From Polaribacter sp. (lineage in GTDB: Bacteria; Bacteroidota; Bacteroidia; Flavobacteriales; Flavobacteriaceae), in NCBI GenBank assembly GCA_018663625.1, contig JABJPX010000075.1, positions 1-64,000 on the forward strand: 64,000 nt of DNA, given 5' to 3'. Made by a program: the position numbers and the translations under genes. The notes below the pieces were generated by a model. The model was not told the origin of the DNA, made no database searches, and saw nothing but the letters and a program-made list of their open reading frames with translations. Shown in pieces: positions 29,476-37,361 of this stretch (its first letter is position 1; the number at the start of each line of letters is the position of its first letter).

Positions 29476-30785
29476 TAATAGTTATTAAAATTGTTAATTT
29501 TCACATTCGTTGCTTTCAAGTCATGCATTAAGTTATACAAGCCAAAAAAGGTTCTGTTAATATAAATAAAATGTTTGGATCCTCTGTTTCCGTTCATGTT
29601 TTTCAATTCAGAGCTTTTGGCATATTTTGCACCTAAGTCAGAAATTCGTCCAAAGAAAGTATCATCAGAAAAATCGAATTCTTCTCCATGAAATGGTTGT
29701 GTAAATAAACTCAACATTTCGTGAAACATTGCTCTAAAAAACACCAACTCCTCTTTCGAATCGTCTGCTCTAAGAATTTCTAATTCGTATAATTTTTTTT
29801 CAAAAATAACAGGATCTGCAATGCTTTCGGGTTTCGCTAATTCGAAATAAGGAATGTAAAATTTTTCAGGAATTGTTTTCATGCAACCAAAATCGAGGGC
29901 AATCAAATCAGTATCCTTAGAAACTAAAAAATTCCCTGGATGTGGATCTGCATGTACTTTTCGTAGATTGTGAATTTGATGCATGTAAAAATCCCACAAG
30001 GCTTGGCCTAATTTAGTTGAAACTTCAGGATCCTCGTTGTGCGCTGAAAATTCTGAAAGGTGATCTCCTTTCATCCAATCCATTGTAATGATTCTGTCAG
30101 AAGAATATTCTGAATAATAGTTAGGAAATTTTAAACTTGGAATGTGCTTGCATTTTTCAACAATCTCCTTGCTTTGCTCAATTTCTAAGATGTAGTTAGT
30201 TTCTTCCGTTAGTTTGTCTTCAACCTCTTTAAAATATTTGTCAGAGTCTTTTCCTCGAATGTTAAACATCTTTATCGCAATCGGTTTTACCAATGCCAAA
30301 TCTGATGCAACACTTTCAGCAACGCCTGGGTATTGAATTTTAACCGCAAGTGTCTTACCGTCCTTTTCAGCTTTGTGTACCTGACCAATACTGGCTGCAT
30401 TTACTGAGGTTAAATTAAATTTATCAAAGATATCATTCGGGTTTTTTCCAAAGTATTTTTTGAATGTTTTAGTTACCAATGGAGGAGAAAGTGGGGGTAC
30501 AGAGAATTGTGCCAAAGAAAATTTTTCTACATAAGCAGCAGGAAGAATGCTCTTTTCCATACTTAGCATCTGCGCAACCTTCAATGCACTTCCTTTTAAT
30601 TGCTTTAGGCCGTCATAGATGTCTTCAGCATTGTTTTCATTAAGTCTTGATTTAGCATCTACTTCGTTATTAACAAGTTTGTCACCGTAATATTTTAAAT
30701 AGTTCACACCAACCTTTGCACCCGTTGTTACTAGTTTTGAAGCACGTTGGATTTTTGATGTTGGTATTGAGTCTAATGTTTTCAT
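29475..30785 (-). CDS. ABC1/UbiB/COQ8-like atypical kinase
   Basis: A 436-residue member of the ABC1 family, atypical kinases or ATPases linked to ubiquinone biosynthesis and lipid handling. The Ala-rich nucleotide loop (NAASIGQVHKAEKDGK), the VKIQYPGV Lys motif, and catalytic HADPHPGNFLV and DFG-type IALDFGCMK are all present. The family motif KxGQ is here KVAQ (residues 69-72). No C-terminal membrane helix is seen. It lies 5 bases behind the TetR-fold gene and overlaps the flavin reductase gene. Its client protein or lipid is unknown. Confidence 0.9.
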   Translation of the reverse strand: MKTLDSIPTSKIQRASKLVTTGAKVGVNYLKYYGDKLVNNEVDAKSRLNENNAEDIYDGLKQLKGSALKVAQMLSMEKSILPAAYVEKFSLAQFSVPPLSPPLVTKTFKKYFGKNPNDIFDKFNLTSVNAASIGQVHKAEKDGKTLAVKIQYPGVAESVASDLALVKPIAIKMFNIRGKDSDKYFKEVEDKLTEETNYILEIEQSKEIVEKCKHIPSLKFPNYYSEYSSDRIITMDWMKGDHLSEFSAHNEDPEVSTKLGQALWDFYMHQIHNLRKVHADPHPGNFLVSKDTDLIALDFGCMKTIPEKFYIPYFELAKPESIADPVIFEKKLYELEILRADDSKEELVFFRAMFHEMLSLFTQPFHGEEFDFSDDTFFGRISDLGAKYAKSSELKNMNGNRGSKHFIYINRTFFGLYNLMHDLKATNVKINNFNNY

Positions 30786-30790
30786 CGTTT

Positions 30791-31444
30791 TTATTTTTGC
30801 ATCATTTTTTCTTTGAATAAGAATTTTCCAAAGTCAATAATGCTTTTCAATGGTTTAATGTTTAGTAAATCGAAACTTGTGTTGACCGATTTTTCAATAA
30901 ATATGTCTGTTTTTTCAAATGAAGAAGAAGTATCGTCCAACCAGAATTTCATGGTCACTAAAAGCTGAACCCATGCTGATTCTTGCAAAGCTTTGTGCTG
31001 AAATTTTTCTATCTGATCTTGTTGGATGTCCAATGTTTCAATATCTAAATGATCAATAAACTCTTTGAAGTGTTTGTGAAAACCTTTTAAGCTTTGTAAA
31101 CTTTTAAGGTTGTTTTTTTTATTGAAAGCGTAAACAACATAGCTTCTGTTTGCAGTTAGTAGTTCGAAAAATGTAAAATAGAAACTCAGTAATTTGTTTC
31201 TGGCATCATAATCTTGATACGCTTCGCTTTTAGAAAGTAATTGCAATGTATTTTCAAAAAAAGCTTCAAACACAGCTCCTTCGAGTGCTTCAAACGAACC
31301 GAAAAATTCATAAAAACTAGCCTCTTCAAAATTATTCTCTTTTGCGAAACTAAATACAGATTTTGGTGGATGGTCGTTTTCTAAAACGAATTCCATAAAC
31401 ATTGATATTAAATCTTGCTTTTTAACGGTTTTTTTTCTTGCCAT
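30791..31444 (-). CDS. TetR-fold protein, first gene of the first photolyase operon
   Basis: A 217-residue all-helical protein with a TetR-type N-terminus: FSFAKENNFEEASFYEFFGS followed by FEALEGAVFEAFF occupies the helix-turn-helix. The recognition helix is unusually acidic (Glu where repressors carry Ser, Lys or Arg), so DNA binding is doubtful. The C-terminal part has the ligand-pocket-like helices. It is directly followed by the ABC1 kinase. It may be a repressor of its own promoter or a COQ9-like partner of the kinase; COQ9 has the TetR fold and works with COQ8. Neither is proven. Confidence 0.8.
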   Translation of the reverse strand: MARKKTVKKQDLISMFMEFVLENDHPPKSVFSFAKENNFEEASFYEFFGSFEALEGAVFEAFFENTLQLLSKSEAYQDYDARNKLLSFYFTFFELLTANRSYVVYAFNKKNNLKSLQSLKGFHKHFKEFIDHLDIETLDIQQDQIEKFQHKALQESAWVQLLVTMKFWLDDTSSSFEKTDIFIEKSVNTSFDLLNIKPLKSIIDFGKFLFKEKMMQK

Positions 31445-31465
31445 AATGAATGATATTTATACCTA

Positions 31466-31511
31466 CAAAAATACATAATGTTTAACGATTTACGATTAAG
31501 TATAAACAAAA
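31466..31511 (-). promoter_or_regulatory. Promoter P1 with shared regulon motif
   Basis: On the - strand: TTTTGT, 9 bases, ATCGTAAA, T, CGTTAAACATT, A, TG, then the -7 box TATTTTTG (31466-31473). It is 37/46 identical to P2 (22895-22940) with identical spacing. It lies 22 bases before the start codon of the TetR-fold gene and should drive the first photolyase operon down to 22978. Confidence 0.75.
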
Positions 31512-31520
31512 TGTTTTGTT
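31505..31520. promoter_or_regulatory. Perfect palindrome upstream of promoter P1
   Basis: AACAAAA, TG, TTTTGTT: 7-bp arms around a 2-base centre. Its left arm overlaps the TTTTGT block of P1. P2 keeps only the ACAAAA half. It may be an activator or repressor operator. Confidence 0.45.
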
Positions 31521-31615
31521 AATTTTGAAACGATTTTTCAAAGGTGACTGGGGTTGAGTTTACTGCTTTCCCGCTTTCAGCGTGACGCTATATTGTTCGG
31601 TCTTAATTATAAAAC

Positions 31616-31647
31616 AAAAAAAACCAGTAACAAAAAGTTACTGGTTT
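31616..31647 (-). terminator. Terminator behind tRNA-Pro
   Basis: AAACCAGTAAC (31621-31631) pairs with GTTACTGGTTT (31637-31647), 11 bp, loop AAAAA; on the - strand it is followed by a run of eight T, 3 bases after the tRNA 3' end. Confidence 0.85.
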
Positions 31648-31650
31648 AAG

Positions 31651-31725
31651 TCGGGGTGGCAGGATTCGAACCTGCGACCTCCTCGTCCCAAACGAGGCGC
31701 GATGACCGGGCTACGCTACACCCCG
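31651..31725 (-). tRNA. tRNA-Pro (anticodon TGG)
   Basis: On the - strand the acceptor stem is CGGGGTG/CACCCCG with discriminator A; the anticodon stem CCTCG/CGAGG holds loop TTTGGGA, anticodon TGG; the T arm has GGTTCGAATCC. It lies between the photolyase operon promoter and trxB. Confidence 0.95.
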
Positions 31726-31880
31726 ATAAATGATTGCTCATTTATGGACGGCAAATATACGCTCTTTTCTTAATAAACAATCCTTCTTAGAGTTTTTTAT
31801 TTCATCAATTTGATTGTAAAGATTTATGTACACATTATTAAAACTTATAAACATTGGTTTTAAAAAGTTGTAAAATTCGA

Positions 31881-31888
31881 TACATTTA
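31881..31888 (+). promoter_or_regulatory. Promoter -7 box of trxB
   Basis: TACATTTA, one mismatch from TAnnTTTG, 22 bases before the ATG at 31911. It supports the 31911 start because the earlier in-frame ATG (31854) lies upstream of this box. Confidence 0.4.
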
Positions 31889-31910
31889 CGCTTTTAAAAA
31901 GAAGAAAACA

Positions 31911-32858
31911 ATGTCAGAAAATATAGAGAAAATAAAATGTTTAATTATTGGTTCTGGACCTGCAGGTTATACTGCTGCAATTTATGCTGCTAGAGCAGAT
32001 ATGAAACCTGTAATGTATACTGGATTACAAATGGGAGGTCAGTTGACAACCACTACAGAAGTTGATAATTTTCCAGGATATGCAAATGGAACCGATGGAA
32101 CTGCTATGATGGAAGATTTAAAAAATCAAGCAGAGCGTTTTGGTACCGAAGTTCGTTTTGGTATGGTGACTGAAGTTAATTTGAGTGAGGAAGTTGGTGG
32201 AATCCATAAGGTAATTGTGGATGAGTCGAAACATATTGAAGCGGAAACCATCATTATTTCTACAGGAGCTACCGCCAAATATTTAGGTATCGAAAGTGAA
32301 CAACGTTTAATTGGTGGAGGTGTTTCTGCCTGTGCTACTTGTGATGGATTTTTCTACAAAGGTCAAGATGTTGTGGTTGTTGGTGCAGGAGATACTGCTG
32401 CAGAAGAAGCAACCTATTTGTCAAACATTTGTAGCAAAGTAACCATATTGGTTCGTAAAGATTTTATGAGAGCTTCAAAAGCAATGCAACACCGAGTTAA
32501 TAAAACAGAAAATATTGAAGTTTTGTACAACACAGAAATCGATGAGGTTTTAGGTGAAAGTGTTGTTGAAGGAGTAAGAGCCATAAACAACCAAACAAAA
32601 GAGAAGCATGACATTCCGGTAACGGGAGTTTTTATTGCTATTGGACATACGCCAAATTCCAATTTGTTTAAAGGTGTTTTAGACATGGACGATACTGGAT
32701 ACATAATTACTGAGGGAAAATCAACCAAAACAAACAGACCGGGTGTTTTTGCCGCTGGAGACATTCAAGATAAAGAATACAGACAAGCAGTTACTGCAGC
32801 TGGAACGGGATGTATGGCCGCCTTAGATGCAGAACGTTATTTAGGTGCTTTGGAATAG
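31911..32858 (+). CDS. trxB: Thioredoxin-disulfide reductase
   Basis: Transfers electrons from NADPH through FAD to thioredoxin. The 315-residue product has FAD-binding GSGPAGYTAAIYAAR, the redox-active CATC in SACATCDGFFY, NADPH-binding GAGDTAAEEATYLS and the C-terminal FAAGDIQDKEYRQAVTAAGTG. I chose ATG 31911 (MSENIEKIKCLIIG), since the longer frame from 31854 adds a basic stretch not seen in the family and starts before the promoter. It is a single gene with its own terminator. It could reduce thioredoxin for the nearby peroxidase. Confidence 0.96.
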   Translation: MSENIEKIKCLIIGSGPAGYTAAIYAARADMKPVMYTGLQMGGQLTTTTEVDNFPGYANGTDGTAMMEDLKNQAERFGTEVRFGMVTEVNLSEEVGGIHKVIVDESKHIEAETIIISTGATAKYLGIESEQRLIGGGVSACATCDGFFYKGQDVVVVGAGDTAAEEATYLSNICSKVTILVRKDFMRASKAMQHRVNKTENIEVLYNTEIDEVLGESVVEGVRAINNQTKEKHDIPVTGVFIAIGHTPNSNLFKGVLDMDDTGYIITEGKSTKTNRPGVFAAGDIQDKEYRQAVTAAGTGCMAALDAERYLGALE

Positions 32859-32879
32859 TTTTTGAAACCATATATAAAC

Positions 32880-32914
32880 AAAAAGAGCGTACAGAAATGT
32901 ACGCTCTTTTTGTT
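32880..32914. terminator. Bidirectional terminator between trxB and aroC
   Basis: AAAAAGAGCGTAC (32880-32892) pairs with GTACGCTCTTTTT (32899-32911), plus an A-T pair closing a GAAA tetraloop; a T-rich tract follows. It serves both convergent genes. Confidence 0.9.
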
Positions 32915-32933
32915 TGTATATTAAGTAATGGTT

Positions 32934-33998
32934 TTAGACCGTTCTCGTTCTGTTTAATAAGTAGTAATCTGCAAGTACCAAAGCGGTCATAGCCTCAACA
33001 ATTGGCACTGCTCTTGGAACCACACAAGGATCGTGTCTTCCTTTACCTGTGATTTCTGCAATTTCATTTTCAGAATTAATGGTTTGTTGCGAACTCATAA
33101 TTGTAGCAACAGGTTTGAAGGCCACTCTAAAATAGATGTCCATTCCATTGCTAATTCCTCCTTGAATTCCTCCTGAAAGATTTGATTGAGTAGAGCCATC
33201 TTGGTTGAAAATATCGTTGTGCTCTGAACCTTTCATTTTTGCACCACAAAAACCGCTTCCAAATTCAAATCCTTTGACGGCATTGATCGACAGCATTGCT
33301 TTTCCTAATTCAGCATGCAATTTGTGAAAAATTGGTTCTCCCAAACCTACCGGAACATTTTGAGCAACACAAGTAATGGTGCCGCCAATGGTGTCTCCTG
33401 CTTTTCTAATTTCTTTTACTTTATCAATCATTTTCTGTGCAGAAACTTCATCTGGACAGCGAATGATATTGTCTTCTGTTTTAGAAAAATCCAACTCTTG
33501 ATAAGGCTTGTCAAGGAAAATTTCTCCTACAGAGGAGGTAAATGCGTTGATAGAAATATCAGCAATTAATTGTTTCGCAAGTGCGCCTGCAACCACCCAA
33601 TTTGCTGTTTCTCTAGCAGAGCTTCTTCCGCCACCTCTATAGTCGCGCTCACCAAATTTTTTGTCATAGGTATAATCTGCATGAGAAGGTCTGTAAATAT
33701 TGGTATTGTGATTGTAGTCTTTTGATTTCTGATTGGTATTTTGAATGGTGAAACCGATGGAAGTTCCTGTGGTTTTTCCTTCAAAAATTCCCGATAAAAA
33801 TTGAACAGTATCTGGCTCTTTTCTTTGGGTGACTATTTTGGATTGCCCTGGTTTTCTTCGGTTTAATTCTTCTTGAATGGCATCAAAATCTACCTGTAAA
33901 CCTGCAGGGAATCCGTCAATAACTCCTCCAATAGCGACTCCGTGAGATTCTCCATAGGTGGTTAATTTTATTAGATTTCCAAATGAATTGAAAGACAT
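32934..33998 (-). CDS. aroC: Chorismate synthase
   Basis: Last step of the shikimate pathway, converting EPSP to chorismate with reduced FMN. The 354-residue product starts [20 protein letters not shown] and has [21 protein letters not shown] and [20 protein letters not shown], the family signatures, and [15 protein letters not shown] near the C-terminus. Length is normal. It is transcribed alone; a near-consensus -7 box (TATCTTTA, - strand, 34025-34032) lies 27 bases upstream. Confidence 0.97.
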   Translation of the reverse strand: MSFNSFGNLIKLTTYGESHGVAIGGVIDGFPAGLQVDFDAIQEELNRRKPGQSKIVTQRKEPDTVQFLSGIFEGKTTGTSIGFTIQNTNQKSKDYNHNTNIYRPSHADYTYDKKFGERDYRGGGRSSARETANWVVAGALAKQLIADISINAFTSSVGEIFLDKPYQELDFSKTEDNIIRCPDEVSAQKMIDKVKEIRKAGDTIGGTITCVAQNVPVGLGEPIFHKLHAELGKAMLSINAVKGFEFGSGFCGAKMKGSEHNDIFNQDGSTQSNLSGGIQGGISNGMDIYFRVAFKPVATIMSSQQTINSENEIAEITGKGRHDPCVVPRAVPIVEAMTALVLADYYLLNRTRTV

Positions 33999-34200
33999 AT
34001 CGAATAATTTTATAACGTAAGTGGTAAAGATACTAAAGTCTTATCGACAGTGCTTCTTTTTTTTAATTTTGTTGCCAATATTCATAATTGAGAATTCAAC
34101 TAAAAGGGTTGGTTTTTAAGGGAATAGAAAATCCTTTTTACGATATTCAAAAAAGATTAAAAATAATGGTTAATTAATTTCCAAAAAGTAAAAAACTTTC

Positions 34201-34208
34201 TATATTTG
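34201..34208 (+). promoter_or_regulatory. Promoter -7 box of tRNA-Ser
   Basis: TATATTTG, a full match to TAnnTTTG, 34 bases before the mature tRNA-Ser 5' end. Confidence 0.55.
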
Positions 34209-34242
34209 CATCCGAATTCAGAGCATATCTGATACGAAAACT

Positions 34243-34324
34243 GGAGAGATGGACAGTGGTCGTCAAGTAGTCTTGAAAACTATCGCGGGTTAAACCGTTG
34301 CAGGTTCGAATCCTGTTCTCTCCG
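34243..34324 (+). tRNA. tRNA-Ser (anticodon TGA)
   Basis: Acceptor stem GGAGAGA/TCTCTCC, anticodon stem GTAGT/ACTAT with loop CTTGAAA giving TGA, a long variable arm as in serine tRNAs, and T arm with GGTTCGAATCC. Discriminator G. It borders the accessory-looking stretch 34325-37361. Confidence 0.95.
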
Positions 34325-34325
34325 C

Positions 34326-34364
34326 AAAAACCTTACATTCTTTATGATTGTAAGGTTTTTTTTT
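34326..34364 (+). terminator. Terminator behind tRNA-Ser
   Basis: AAAAACCTTACA (34326-34337) pairs with TGTAAGGTTTTT (34349-34360), 12 bp, followed by more T. The next 230 bases up to 34594 hold no gene that I can support. Confidence 0.85.
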
Positions 34365-34594
34365 GTGCTAAATTTTGAATTTCAATTTTTGTTTTGTGGT
34401 GTTGCTTTTCAATAGTACAAGCGGATCTCTTGTGCTTTATAATCAATGCGATGGCTAACTGCATTCACCTTCAATTTTAGTTGTCTTTTTTTTATGTTTT
34501 TTGATGCTGGGTGTGTACAACGGTCTCGAATCAGAATCCTAGCGAATTTTAAAGCGATAACTTTTTGGTTACATATAGACATTCATCAATTCAA

Positions 34595-36631
34595 TCATCT
34601 GTCTACTCTGTACGTTTTATTATTTACTCCAACACCTTTTATGGTTAATGATTTCCATTGTTTTGGAAGAATTGGGTTCTTTTGGATGATTCCTTCATCT
34701 GTAAATTCTAGTCCACCAAAACCAAACAGTACACTTTGCAACATTCCACCAGCACCAGTTGCAAAATATGAAAAGTTTGAAATTGCCACTTCTGATAAAG
34801 CACCAAAAGGAGCTTGTTGATTGGGCACATAACTTTCCTTGAAAAGTCGGTATGCATTATCTACATCTCCTTGTCTTGCGTATAATATTGAAAAAATAGA
34901 TTTCCCCATAGCAGGTCCTTCTTTTGCTAATTTAGGTTCATAATATTTTAAGTCTTTTAAAATTGTTTCTTTATCGCTAACGATATTTAGAGGGTAGGAT
35001 AACAAATTTACATCTGCTTGTTTAATTCGATCACCATTGTATTCTGCATGTTCTTTAGTTGTACCATCTGGAAATTTTAATATTTTGAGATGTGTAGCAA
35101 CTTCTTCCCATTTTGAATTGGGAGAAATACTTAATTCTTTCGCTGCTTTGGTAGCATATTGCAAAGCAGTTTTAGCAGCTCCATTGGTGAATGCATTGTC
35201 ATTGACATTAGGAGCAAATTCATTTGCTCCGACCACATTGTTGATTGAATAGCTTCCGTCATTATTTTTTGTTACTCTACTTACCCAAAAGTCAGCGACT
35301 TCTTTTAACACTGGATAGCCTTTTTCCTTTAGCCATTTATTGTTTTTTGTTACCCGATAATAGTTCCAAAATGCAATTCCTATATCTGCGGTGATGTGAT
35401 GTTCAAAAGGTCCTGTCAAAGCAAAAGGTGGAGTAGCTTCTTCACCAGTATCGTCACTTTCCCAAGGAAACATAGCACCTTTGTAACCATAATTAATTGC
35501 TCGTTTTTTAGCAGGTTCCAATCTGTTCGAGCGATAATTAGCAAGAGAGCGAGCAATATCTTGGTTTAGCAGTAGTAGTGGAGGAAACATCCAAAGTTCT
35601 GTATCCCAAAATATATGCCCATTATAAGGTGTTTGCAACGAAAGTCCCATTGGTGCAATACTCAAATCTGAATCTCCACGACCAAATGCATACAAATGAT
35701 ACAGTGCTAATCGAACATCTTGCTGAGATTGTAAATCGCCCTCAATAATGATATCTCCTTGCCAAAGTTTCTCCCATAAAGCCTTATGACCCGCTAAAAG
35801 TACATCACGAGAGTTTAGTAAATTGAAAATTACCATTCTTTCAGATTCAGATTTTGGGTCCGCAAAGTTTTTGGTTGTGCATTGAGCGCCTGTCCAAGCA
35901 AAATTTAAGTTTTGATTTTTCTTGATTTTATAATTGAAGGATAAAGTGTTTTCATAATCTGAAACAATTTGGTGGCTCAATTCAGGTCTTTGACGCTCTC
36001 TTGAAGAGTTGATGTGGTGCCAGATGAACGTTCCCGATGTGCTTACAAGGTGTTTGCCAAAGGGACTCTTCGCAACAGATTGTAAAATAGGCATTGTTGT
36101 TTCTAAATCTTTTAATATTTGAAACTTGTTTTTTGGGGTCTGATATTCTTTTGGAACAAGTATTTTTCCTGTAACTTTTATATCAATTTCTTTGGAAGCC
36201 TCAATACTGATATCCATATAACCTGTATATTGTATATTCCGAAGAGCGTAGACTGTATAAGAAACGGTCGCTTTATTTTGAAAGTCAAAACTTGTAGTTA
36301 GAGCAGCATTTTTCATATCCATTGTTTGCTGCCAATTCGTAATATTACTTTCTGTAATTTTTTCCCCATCAATATATAAATCAAGGCTTCCAAAATTCAT
36401 ACCGTGAAGAATTTGACTTACTTTCAGATTTGGGTCAACATCGTAAACATTATTTAGTACAATGTGCTTTATTTTTAGAGGTTTTGAAGATGATAACATT
36501 CCAATTCTACCATTTGCAATAGCAATTCCTGTATAATCTGAACGGTCATTTGTGCTTATGCGCCATCCGTCATTTTGAGCCGTTAGATGTAAACTTGAAA
36601 TTAGTACTATTAGTAAAAGTATTTTTTTCAT
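34595..36631 (-). CDS. Secreted GH65-family glycoside hydrolase
   Basis: A 678-residue protein with a signal peptide (KKILLLIVLISSLHLTAQ) and the GH65 alpha/alpha-barrel: NGHIFWDTELWMFPPLLLLN, then GANEFAPNVNDNAFTN with the general-acid Glu. A second Glu at about residue 614 (GALSEVAISNFSYF) lies where hydrolases, but not phosphorylases, keep a catalytic base, so it is probably a hydrolase like the kojibiose hydrolase of Flavobacterium johnsoniae. GH65 enzymes act on alpha-linked disaccharides such as trehalose, maltose or kojibiose. No SusC/SusD or transporter genes are near. Substrate is inferred. Confidence 0.88.
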   Translation of the reverse strand: MKKILLLIVLISSLHLTAQNDGWRISTNDRSDYTGIAIANGRIGMLSSSKPLKIKHIVLNNVYDVDPNLKVSQILHGMNFGSLDLYIDGEKITESNITNWQQTMDMKNAALTTSFDFQNKATVSYTVYALRNIQYTGYMDISIEASKEIDIKVTGKILVPKEYQTPKNKFQILKDLETTMPILQSVAKSPFGKHLVSTSGTFIWHHINSSRERQRPELSHQIVSDYENTLSFNYKIKKNQNLNFAWTGAQCTTKNFADPKSESERMVIFNLLNSRDVLLAGHKALWEKLWQGDIIIEGDLQSQQDVRLALYHLYAFGRGDSDLSIAPMGLSLQTPYNGHIFWDTELWMFPPLLLLNQDIARSLANYRSNRLEPAKKRAINYGYKGAMFPWESDDTGEEATPPFALTGPFEHHITADIGIAFWNYYRVTKNNKWLKEKGYPVLKEVADFWVSRVTKNNDGSYSINNVVGANEFAPNVNDNAFTNGAAKTALQYATKAAKELSISPNSKWEEVATHLKILKFPDGTTKEHAEYNGDRIKQADVNLLSYPLNIVSDKETILKDLKYYEPKLAKEGPAMGKSIFSILYARQGDVDNAYRLFKESYVPNQQAPFGALSEVAISNFSYFATGAGGMLQSVLFGFGGLEFTDEGIIQKNPILPKQWKSLTIKGVGVNNKTYRVDR

Positions 36632-36691
36632 TTCTGATTTTTTTAAATGAATGCCAACGTCTTCATGTTTGGCTTGTTGCTTTAGCAGGAA

Positions 36692-36937
36692 CTAAGTTAG
36701 TAAATAGAAACCGAATAAAAAATCTGTGAGGACTTTTGTAAATTGGCTCAAAACAACAATTAATTCGATGGTGCTTCTGGTTCTAATCCAATTTTTAATA
36801 ACGTCAGCAGCTCTTGAGTCGTTTTCTTTGGTTTTTGCTATATCAGTTAGCGAAATAAATTCATTCTCTTTTGAATGGAATACATTTATGGTAGTACCTT
36901 TTACTTCAATTATATTTTGTTTCTTATTCTTGCTCAT
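36692..36937 (-). pseudogene. KilA-N domain gene, truncated
   Basis: An 81-residue frame begins like phage-type KilA-N proteins: IIEVKGTTINVFHSKENEFI, SLTDIAKTKENDSRAADVIK, NWIRTRSTIE. After that the expected continuation (a conserved Leu-Trp-Glu segment and about 150 more residues) is missing, and the remaining 24 residues look unrelated. I read it as the 5' remnant of a KilA-N gene. KilA-N domains bind DNA and occur in phages and accessory islands. The short region around it holds no other intact gene. Confidence 0.65.
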
Positions 36938-36939
36938 AG

Positions 36940-37105
36940 TTCGTAGCCCAAGGTTTTAAAATGCGTTTATCAATTGGTTTTGTGAGTCTTTTTCTTCTCC
37001 TCTCGTTTTGTTTTTTAAAAGCAATATCTTGCAGTTTAATAGTTGTTAAATATAATAAAAAAATAACATATGTTATTTTATGAATAAGCAAGCGCAAGCT
37101 TTTAA
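36940..37105. other. Relic stretch without an intact gene
   Basis: Between 36632 and 37361 (about 730 bases) only the KilA-N and sorting-domain fragments are recognisable. This part is AT-rich with repeated ATAAC/GTTAT; the short frames here encode nothing I can recognise. Confidence 0.5.
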
Positions 37106-37282
37106 AATACAACCATTGTAAAATCGGTAAAAGTGTACAGCGTTCGAGGACAGTTATTAAAAACGAAATTATTTGAGGGTAGCGATACGACTGTGAATAT
37201 CGACCTGTCTCAATTAAGTACAGGAGTGTATTTTCTTTCGGTAAACAATTCGAAAGGAAACAAATTTGTAAAAATGAATTAA
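37106..37282 (+). pseudogene. T9SS C-terminal sorting domain fragment
   Basis: Directly behind an in-frame stop, codons 37106-37279 encode 58 residues ending at TAA 37280-37282. They read KSVKVYSVRGQLLKT, then VNIDLSQLSTGVYFLSV and KGNKFVKMN, the type A sorting domain that directs proteins to the type IX secretion system. There is no start codon, signal peptide or upstream domain, so this is the 3' end of a lost secreted protein. Confidence 0.75.
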
Positions 37283-37361
37283 TTGCCTCTTTGTTAGAAG
37301 GCTATTGAAGTAAAAAGAAAGCGGCCCAAAGGTTACTTTTTTTTATAATACCCAATAAGTA

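Noticed and set aside
17950-31511. Rhodopsin or carotenoid genes as part of the light cluster
   Set aside because: None were found in the sequence; the link to pigment biosynthesis remains speculative.
31582-31773. An open frame on the + strand running across tRNA-Pro
   Set aside because: It is the complement of the tRNA gene and of its terminator; no protein feature.
31854-31910. Earlier in-frame ATG of trxB
   Set aside because: It adds a basic stretch not typical of the family and lies upstream of the likely -7 box.
36653-36673. Short inverted repeat GCCAAC/GTTTGGC as an attC-like or integration site
   Set aside because: Only five reliable base pairs, no integrase or cassette array nearby.
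36692-36937. Prophage because of KilA-N
   Set aside because: Only one truncated gene; no integrase, capsid, terminase or lysis gene in the window.
36924-37112. A 62-residue frame on the - strand in the relic stretch
   Set aside because: No similarity to known families, base composition like noncoding AT-rich DNA, and it overlaps the start of the KilA-N remnant.
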